A DNA stretch of 8,358 bases from contig CAJMBK010000014.1 in NCBI GenBank assembly GCA_905211645.1, positions 1-8,358 on the forward strand, given 5' to 3'. The stretch comes from an uncultured Caryophanales bacterium (GTDB taxonomy: Bacteria > Bacillota_I > Bacilli_A > RFN20 > CAG-288). Position 1 is the first letter of the stretch, and the number at the start of each line of letters is the position of its first letter. Made by a program: the position numbers and the translations under genes. A model generated the notes under the pieces. That model did no database searches. It worked only from the letters and a program-made list of their open reading frames with translations, and had not been told where the DNA came from. Shown here one piece after another: positions 1-4,728 of this stretch.

Positions 1-18
1 TTTAAAAGTTTACAATTC

Positions 19-45
19 AAAAATAGAACACCAAGCGGTGTTCTA
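19..45 (-). terminator. Rho-independent terminator after the methylase gene
   Basis: On the minus strand an 8-bp perfect stem (AGAACACC / GGTGTTCT, 9 bp with the flanking A-T pair) closes a GCTT tetraloop and is followed at once by a run of five T. The T run lies on the minus-strand side, so it would end leftward transcription coming from the methylase gene about 105 bases away. In the 46-150 stretch between the gene and the hairpin I see no supported gene, only short open frames without a start or ribosome binding site. Confidence 0.8.
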
Positions 46-150
46 AGCAATTCGAGTTTTACTTGCGATAACTTTGAAACTTAACTGAAGTTGGGATTTT
101 GTAGTCAAAATTTGTTGTTTATTAGTGCTAATTTTGGTTTATTAAAGTTT

Positions 151-1073
151 TTAATCGTCTTCTGAATAATTCGAAATTATTACTTCTTCTACATTTCCTC
201 TTCCATTTGCTTTAGAATTTATCATTCTTTTAGCTTTTACTACATGAATATTAAACTCACGATAAAGGTCGTTAATAAATGGAGTGTTATGATTACTTAA
301 CATAAGATGTACTCCTTGCTTGTTTAGTCTTTTATAAAGATTTGCAAGCCTTACTTGTTCATCTTTACCAAAATTGTTTTTGGCATAGGATGTGAAAGAA
401 TTTTTATTTTCAATGACATCATATGGTGGGTCAAAATAGACGAAATCTCCTGATTTAGCATTGAGTACAGCTTCTTCAAAATCACCGTTTAAAATATCAA
501 TTTGATTGGATTTAAAGTATTCTCTTAAATTGTTGAAGTTGTCTTCATCAAACGTTTTAATATGTTCTTTTCTTCCTGATGGAACGTTGAAATAACCATT
601 TGAATTAACACGATACAGCCCATTAAAGCATGTTTTATTTAAGTAAATCATACGTGCTGCTCTAATATAGATTGGCAATGAATTAAAGTTCTTATTTCTG
701 TCCATTTCTCTTACTTGATAATAGTAATCTTCACAGTGATTTTCTTCGTGTTTTCTTAATTCTTTTTTCAACAATGATAACAAGTTATCATCTTGAAAAC
801 ATTTGTAAGAACAAATTAATTCTGAGTTTAAATCGTTGATGGTTGCAATCTTAGGTTTGATGTTAAAAAGTAATGAGCCACTTCCTACAAATGGCTCAAA
901 GTAGTTGTTGAATTTGATTGGCATAAATGATTTTAATTTTGGTAGTAACTGTGTTTTACCACCAGCCCATTTAACAAATGGATGTAATGTTTTTGTATCT
1001 TGGATAATGAGAGATGTTGATCCTTTTTTAACTTTTAATTCTTTGATTTGGTTTTCAATTTCCCTTTTTTCAT
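151..1073 (-). CDS. Dam/DpnM-type GATC adenine-N6 DNA methyltransferase, start out of frame by one base
   Basis: D12-class (alpha) adenine methyltransferase that uses S-adenosylmethionine. The whole length resembles DpnM/Dam enzymes, which methylate A in GATC. Visible motifs, in order: KWAGGK (SAM/DNA-binding N-terminal motif), FEPFVGSGS (motif I), CFNGLYRVN followed by FNVP (family block), FVYFDPPYD (catalytic DPPY, motif IV), LSNHN. The first in-frame ATG is at 924, but it has no ribosome binding site and would remove KWAGGK, giving 257 aa. Coding clearly continues upstream in the same frame to about 1066. The only good start is the ATG at 1071-1073, five bases from AGGAGG, but it is read in another frame and stops after 12 codons. 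One extra A in the A6 run after this ATG would give an intact 307-aa protein, close to DpnM length. So this is a frameshifted gene, a sequencing indel, or a gene needing -1 frameshifting or slippage. No restriction gene is visible beside it. Confidence 0.85.
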
Positions 1074-1078
1074 ATAGT

Positions 1079-1084
1079 CCTCCT
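1079..1084 (-). promoter_or_regulatory. Strong ribosome binding site of the methylase gene
   Basis: A perfect AGGAGG on the minus strand sits five bases before an ATG at 1073. It decides the real translation start, because no ATG, GTG or TTG exists in the methylase frame between the upstream TGA (near 1118) and the internal ATG at 924. The site touches the right arm of a GATC-containing dyad (1083-1107). Confidence 0.75.
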
Positions 1085-1107
1085 AGATCTATTCTAGCGG
1101 GATCTAG
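1083..1107. repeat. Inverted repeat CTAGATC-N11-GATCTAG abutting the methylase ribosome binding site
   Basis: Perfect 7-bp arms with an 11-bp spacer, each arm containing one GATC. In the methylase mRNA the arms can pair into a hairpin whose 3' side shares its last two bases (AG) with AGGAGG. As DNA it is a dyad that could act as an operator; as RNA it could partly mask the ribosome binding site. The arrangement is read directly; the function is inferred. Confidence 0.55.
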
Positions 1108-1225
1108 AGGATAAGATCATCTAAAAAGTATGTGAAAATTCTTTCAATTTTATGGTAATTTTTACATTATTATGATCACCATTTTTAGATTAAAGATCTG
1201 ATATCATAAAGGATCTGAATGGATC
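1086..1225. promoter_or_regulatory. Cluster of seven GATC sites upstream of the GATC methylase
   Basis: GATC occurs at 1086, 1101, 1115, 1174, 1195, 1212 and 1222 (first base of each), with an eighth at 1019 inside the early coding region. By eye I find only about ten in the other 8.2 kb of the window and none in 151-1018. The sites form two groups (three near the start codon, four upstream) around a GATC-free 55-bp stretch that holds the best promoter candidate. This is the substrate of the enzyme family encoded immediately downstream, so methylation-dependent self-regulation is the simplest reading. That role is inferred. Confidence 0.6.
1119..1147 (-). promoter_or_regulatory. Weak candidate promoter for the methylase gene
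   Basis: On the minus strand, TTGAAA (1142-1147) lies 17 bases before TTAGAT (1119-1124), which is directly followed by a GATC. The -35 is good and the -10 poor (three mismatches to TATAAT). It is placed correctly between the terminator at 1284-1304 and the start codon and lies in the gap between the two GATC groups. Other AT-rich hexamers in this interval could serve instead. Confidence 0.3.
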
Positions 1226-1283
1226 AAAATTGCAGTTTTTTAAAGGACTAATTCCTTATGAACTAACTAAATAATGACCAAAG

Positions 1284-1304
1284 AAAAAGCTCGATTTCTC
1301 GAGC
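1284..1304 (-). terminator. Rho-independent terminator after tRNA-Gln
   Basis: On the minus strand the stem GCTCGA / TCGAGC closes a GAAA-type loop and is followed by TTTTTCTTT. It ends leftward transcription about 50 bases beyond the 3' end of the tRNA and insulates the methylase gene from the tRNA/rlmH transcript. Confidence 0.8.
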
Positions 1305-1314
1305 AAATATAATT

Positions 1315-1342
1315 GATTTAGCACCAACAAATGTGCCAAATC
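1315..1342 (-). other. Imperfect hairpin between tRNA and terminator
   Basis: The arms GATTTGGCAC and GTGCTAAATC (minus strand) pair in nine of ten positions around an 8-base loop. It lacks a T tail, so it is not itself a good terminator. It would lie in the 3' trailer of the tRNA precursor, where it may matter for processing or stability. The structure is visible; the role is unknown. Confidence 0.4.
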
Positions 1343-1355
1343 ATCTGTTAACAAA

Positions 1356-1430
1356 TGGCTGGGATATCTGGATTCGAACCAGAGCATAGCGGATTCAGAG
1401 TCCGCGGCCTTACCACTTGGCTATACCCCA
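1356..1430 (-). tRNA. tRNA-Gln (anticodon CTG)
   Basis: A 75-nt cloverleaf fits fully: acceptor TGGGGTA / TATCCCA, D stem GCC/GGC, anticodon stem GCGGA/TCCGC with loop CTCTGAA (anticodon CTG, reading CAG), T arm TCTGG-TTCGAAT-CCAGA, discriminator G and an encoded CCA end. The weak first pair and G73 are typical of bacterial glutamine tRNAs. It lies 44 nt downstream of rlmH on the same strand, with no convincing promoter of its own, and is followed by a terminator. It may therefore be cut from the operon transcript. A CTG isoacceptor is additional to the TTG one that decodes both Gln codons in many AT-rich genomes. Confidence 0.96.
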
Positions 1431-1447
1431 ATGAAACTTTATAAATT

Positions 1448-1469
1448 TTATCAATTTTTGAATTGATAA
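1448..1469. repeat. AT-rich hairpin between rlmH and tRNA-Gln
   Basis: A perfect 9-bp inverted repeat, TTATCAATT-N4-AATTGATAA, begins five bases beyond the rlmH stop. It has no T tail on the minus strand, so termination is doubtful. An mRNA 3'-end stabilizer or a processing landmark ahead of the tRNA is possible. On the minus strand TTGATA within it, with TATAAA-like sequence downstream, might also contribute to a weak tRNA promoter, although the spacing is poor. Confidence 0.4.
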
Positions 1470-1474
1470 TGTAT

Positions 1475-1954
1475 TTATTTATGATAAGTTTCGTTGTTAA
1501 GTATTTTAAATGAGCGGAAAACCTGCTCCAAAATTAATAAAAGAGTAATCGGATGAGTGAATGTCATGTCGGAAAGTTTCAATGCAAGATTTGCTCTCTT
1601 TCTTAATGAATTATCCAATCCATAAGATGAACCAACTAAGAAAACAATAGATGAGTTCTCATCTAAAATACTTTTGAATTTCTCAGTGAATTTGATGGTG
1701 TCAAAGCTTTTTCCGTGAAGATCAAGGATAATTAAATAATCACTATCTTTGATGATTTTAAGTGCTTTATTTGCTTCTAATTGAAGTGCTTTATCAATCA
1801 TTTTTTGATTGTTTTCATCGCTTATTTTTTCATCATCAAGAATTGTTAAAGAGGTTTGTGCGTATTTAGATAACCTTTTAACATATTCGTTAATTAAATC
1901 TTTTAAAGAAGTCTCTTTGATTTTTCCAAAGATAACAAAATTGATTTTATTCAT
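1475..1954 (-). CDS. rlmH: 23S rRNA pseudouridine-1915 N3-methyltransferase RlmH
   Basis: SPOUT-family methyltransferase that acts on the assembled 70S ribosome, methylating N3 of pseudouridine 1915 in helix 69 of 23S rRNA with S-adenosylmethionine. The 159-aa length is normal for the family. Family marks seen: LDLHGKSFDT (about 77-86), the SAM-knot segment VFLVGSSYGL (104-113), the MTF-H block (130-134), LEQVFRSFKI (142-151) and the characteristic C-terminal YHK (157-159). The usual GGSYG is GSSYG here, a mild variation. Its ATG overlaps the end of walJ by 8 nt (ATGAATAA), indicating translational coupling; the walJ-rlmH association is also seen in the Bacillus wal locus. It is the last protein gene of the operon, with tRNA-Gln 44 nt beyond. 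Confidence 0.96.
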   Translation of the reverse strand: MNKINFVIFGKIKETSLKDLINEYVKRLSKYAQTSLTILDDEKISDENNQKMIDKALQLEANKALKIIKDSDYLIILDLHGKSFDTIKFTEKFKSILDENSSIVFLVGSSYGLDNSLRKRANLALKLSDMTFTHPITLLLILEQVFRSFKILNNETYHK

Positions 1955-2783
1955 GATGTTTTAGATATTCAGGTTTAATACCCATTGTTGTAGGTTCAGT
2001 TTGAGATGAAATTTTATATGTGACTTGAGGAATATAACCTAATTGGTTGTTCAAAATTTCCATGTTGGTATTAAAGCAACAATCAGGTGTATTGCAATCT
2101 TGTGATAGGTGAATAAACATGACTTCCTTAGTTTTTTCTGCAATTAAATCTGCAAGGTAATATCCACATTGAGAATTGGAAAGATGTCCTTCAGATGAAA
2201 GAATTCTCTTAATCAAAGGGAAAGGTCTACCGGAATTAATAAGCATCTGCTCATCATGGTTAGACTCAATCATGATAAAGTCTGCATCTTTAAATTTGTA
2301 CATGACTTTCTCTTGGATATAACCAGTATCTGTAATCAAAACAAGCTTTTGATTATCTGCATAAATAATGTAACTTAATGGATTTGTCGCATCGTGATTT
2401 GATGAGATAGTTTCGATGGTAAAATTACCAATTTTGTAGGTATTATCCTTATCAATGACATGAGAATTATTCATTAAATTCAATATATAATCGCTAGAAA
2501 CATTTTTTCTAGTCTTGAAGTAAGTTGCTAAGTGTGAACCATTGAGTTTGAAGCTTGTATAGATCTTTTCAGGAGCAAAATTTGGTAACCCAGAAATATG
2601 ATCAGTATGCTCATGAGTGACAAAAAGAGCTTTAATATCATCAAAGGAGTAATTCAGCTCTCTAAGTGCTTGAGTAACTCTTAATTTTGAGATACCAAAA
2701 TCAACCATGATACATTCATTTTGCTCATTAAAAATTAAAGTAGCATTGCCCTTACTACCTGTGCAGATATTGTAAATAAACAT
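1947..2783 (-). CDS. walJ: Metallo-beta-lactamase-fold hydrolase, WalJ/YycJ family
   Basis: Cytoplasmic MBL-fold protein of the YycJ/WalJ group, whose members are linked to coordinating cell division or DNA replication with the WalRK cell-wall system; the exact substrate is not settled. With the chosen start it is 278 aa. Visible: the N-terminal TGSKGNATL block (8-16), the metal motif THEHTDH (56-62), SSNHDA (128-133), ITDTG with a metal-binding Asp152, ESNHD (173-177) and GHLSN (199-203). I start at the ATG of MFIY rather than 11 codons upstream: the family begins near the TGS block, this ATG is one base after the dnaB stop (TAACATG), and AAGAAGG precedes it. The walRK genes are not in this window, so the gene sits in the replication operon instead. 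Confidence 0.9.
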   Translation of the reverse strand: MFIYNICTGSKGNATLIFNEQNECIMVDFGISKLRVTQALRELNYSFDDIKALFVTHEHTDHISGLPNFAPEKIYTSFKLNGSHLATYFKTRKNVSSDYILNLMNNSHVIDKDNTYKIGNFTIETISSNHDATNPLSYIIYADNQKLVLITDTGYIQEKVMYKFKDADFIMIESNHDEQMLINSGRPFPLIKRILSSEGHLSNSQCGYYLADLIAEKTKEVMFIHLSQDCNTPDCCFNTNMEILNNQLGYIPQVTYKISSQTEPTTMGIKPEYLKHHE

Positions 2784-2784
2784 G

Positions 2785-4263
2785 TTAAATGCCTTCTTCT
2801 TCAGAGTAAGAATCAAATCTTTGCTTGTCCTTGGAGAAGATGAAAAAGACTTGACCAGTCTTGAAGTTTCTATTCTTGGAAATAATCAATTCGGTCTTGG
2901 AAGTTGGATTATTTTCACCATTTTCGTTTTGGTTACTATTTTCAGCATTTTCTTGAGCACCTTGTTGACCAGTCCAATAGTCTTGTCTATGCAAAAGCAT
3001 GATGATATCGGCGTCTGCTTCAATATCACCGGAGTCTTTCAATTCATTCATCATTGGCTTGTCGTTACCAAGATTTTTCTTTGGTGGACGGGCAAGCTGG
3101 CTAAGTGTGATTACAGGAATTTGTAATTCTTTGGCTAAGCCTTTCAAAGCATGGCACATTTCACCAACTTGAAGGTTTCTGGATTGTTGAGCAAGTTTAG
3201 AATTATTGTTGATTAAACCTAAGTAGTCGATAACAATAGCACCTAATTTATCTTTGTATTTATCTTTTAATTTGTGTGCTTTTTGAACTAAATCATTGAT
3301 GAAAATACCACTGGTATCATCGATATAAATAGGCATTCTTGAAAGTTCACTCTTACTTCTTTGAGCAAGTTTAATAAGTCTTTGATCAGAAAGTGGAATA
3401 GAATCTGACTCAAATGAAGATTGAATAAGATTTCTATTTTCATCGAATTCAAAGTTCAAAGAGTTAAGTTCTGAAGATGTTAAACCAGAGTTAATTGATA
3501 ATAAACGTCTAGCGATTTCTTCCTTGGACATTTCAAGTGAGAAGAAACCAACAGCTCTACCTTTTTTGACGATATTATGAATTAAATTCAAAGCAAAAGC
3601 AGTTTTACCGACACTAGGTCTAGCACCGATAACGATGAATTCACCCTTTCTAAAACCACCGGTAATTCTATCCAAATCTTCATAACCTGAAGAAATACCG
3701 GTCAAATATGAAGCATATCCCTTCTCTTTTCTTTCTTGAAGTCTTGCGTAGAGATTTTCAAAAACAGTAGGAACGACACTATCGATTGAAACGAAGTCTG
3801 AAACTCTTCTTCTTTGAGCAATCTCATGGATTTCTTTGTCGGTAGTTGAGATGTAATCGCAGATATCTGGGATAGCTTCTTTATCGAGCTGATTCAAGAT
3901 ACTCTTTATCTTATTTTGGAAAACAACTTTCAAAGTTGCATCTTTTAAGTTGTTGATATAGATATCAACTTTCTTGGAATAAGGTGGAAGAATATCGATG
4001 CAATAATCGAGATATTTAAGAGCCATATCGTAGGTAAGAATACCTTTTTGTTTCATACGTTCGGCAACTGTAACTTCGTTTACTTCAAGTTTATCCTTAT
4101 AAAGTTCAGTGATAATATCGAAAACTGCAATGTTTCTTTCATTACAAAAATCATCTCGAGTGACTCGAGTTATGATTTCGTTGAAATGCTCACTACGATC
4201 AAGAAGTAAACCGATAATTATTGCTTCATGTTCGTTAGTAACTTTATTTAAAGATGAAGCCAT
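2785..4263 (-). CDS. dnaB: Replicative DNA helicase DnaB (called DnaC in Bacillus)
   Basis: Hexameric 5'-3' helicase that unwinds the fork and recruits primase. At 492 aa it is slightly longer than usual. An N-terminal DnaB domain (about 10-110, beginning EHEAIIIGLL) leads through a linker to the RecA-like ATPase domain (about 185-485). Walker A is GARPSVGKT (213-221), a FFSLEMS block is at 240-246, Walker B is AIVIDYLGL (342-350), followed by TLSQLAR (386-392) and the DSGDIEADADIIML block (410-423). Residues about 432-455 are an Asn/Glu/Gln-rich low-complexity insert before the final ISKNRNFKTG strand region; DnaB proteins normally have only a short acidic loop here. It starts two bases after the rplI stop, with AAAGG upstream, and ends one base before walJ. 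No intein is present. Confidence 0.98.
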   Translation of the reverse strand: MASSLNKVTNEHEAIIIGLLLDRSEHFNEIITRVTRDDFCNERNIAVFDIITELYKDKLEVNEVTVAERMKQKGILTYDMALKYLDYCIDILPPYSKKVDIYINNLKDATLKVVFQNKIKSILNQLDKEAIPDICDYISTTDKEIHEIAQRRRVSDFVSIDSVVPTVFENLYARLQERKEKGYASYLTGISSGYEDLDRITGGFRKGEFIVIGARPSVGKTAFALNLIHNIVKKGRAVGFFSLEMSKEEIARRLLSINSGLTSSELNSLNFEFDENRNLIQSSFESDSIPLSDQRLIKLAQRSKSELSRMPIYIDDTSGIFINDLVQKAHKLKDKYKDKLGAIVIDYLGLINNNSKLAQQSRNLQVGEMCHALKGLAKELQIPVITLSQLARPPKKNLGNDKPMMNELKDSGDIEADADIIMLLHRQDYWTGQQGAQENAENSNQNENGENNPTSKTELIISKNRNFKTGQVFFIFSKDKQRFDSYSEEEGI

Positions 4264-4265
4264 TA

Positions 4266-4715
4266 TTATTTACCTTTTTCTTTGACAAAGACGTTAATTT
4301 CAGCAGTGACATCCTTGTAAAGAACTACATCAACTTTATTTAGACCGAAGGTGTTAACTAAAGTGGTCTTGAATGCATCACGAGCAATCTTGATGTTGTG
4401 CTTGGTTTCAAGTTCTTTTCTGATCTTATTAACGGAGATTGTACCGGTTAAATAACCGTTTTTATTTGGAACACCATCAAAATTTAAGGTGATATTTTTA
4501 AGTTCATCTCTGAGCTTAATTGCTTCGGCTTTCAAACGGGCTTGTTCAGCTTCAGCACGTTTCAATTCTTGCTGATATTCATATTTAGCTTGTTCGTTGT
4601 AAACGACTGCGATTCCGTTAGGAATTAAATAGTTTAATGCAAAACCATCACTAACTTCTTTGACATCGCCTTTTTTACCAATTTTCTTATTATCTTTTTT
4701 TAATAATACTTTCAT
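4266..4715 (-). CDS. rplI: 50S ribosomal protein L9
   Basis: Large-subunit protein that binds 23S rRNA near the base of the L1 stalk and projects outward, helping maintain the reading frame. The length, 149 aa, is standard. The N-terminal RNA-binding domain is unmistakable (MKVLLKKDNKKIGKKGDVKE, then GFALNYLIPNGIA at 29-41). A charged connecting helix (about 41-75) and the C-terminal domain with TGTIS follow. AGGAGG lies five bases before the ATG, and only 13 nt separate it from the gdpP stop. The placement between gdpP and dnaB is the conserved Bacilli arrangement. Confidence 0.98.
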   Translation of the reverse strand: MKVLLKKDNKKIGKKGDVKEVSDGFALNYLIPNGIAVVYNEQAKYEYQQELKRAEAEQARLKAEAIKLRDELKNITLNFDGVPNKNGYLTGTISVNKIRKELETKHNIKIARDAFKTTLVNTFGLNKVDVVLYKDVTAEINVFVKEKGK

Positions 4716-4728
4716 ATGAACCTCCTAA

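Noticed and set aside
46..150. Short minus-strand open frame after the methylase stop that could be a gene remnant
   Set aside because: It is about 21-30 codons with no ribosome binding site, start or recognizable motif. It is most simply the 3' untranslated region before the terminator.
1065..1073. Classical A-AAA-AAG -1 frameshift heptamer at the methylase start
   Set aside because: The letters are present, but in the ATG frame the codons are AAA-AAA-GGG, so the heptamer is not in the standard register. It is also only three codons into translation. Simple P-site slippage or an A-tract length change is more likely than a classical programmed site.
905..1114. Plus-strand open frame of 69 codons over the methylase 5' end
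   Set aside because: It is antisense to the conserved KWAGGK region and the methylase ribosome binding site, and has no ribosome binding site or recognizable domain. It is a shadow of the methylase frame.
1071..1230. CRISPR-like or transposon-end repeats in the GATC-rich region
   Set aside because: The repeats are short (7-10 bp) and irregularly spaced, with no regular spacers, no transposase and no target duplication. They fit regulatory sites better.
2782..3126. Plus-strand open frame antisense to dnaB
   Set aside because: Its hydrophobic translation is the reverse complement of conserved DnaB sequence. It has no ribosome binding site and no family match that I recognize.
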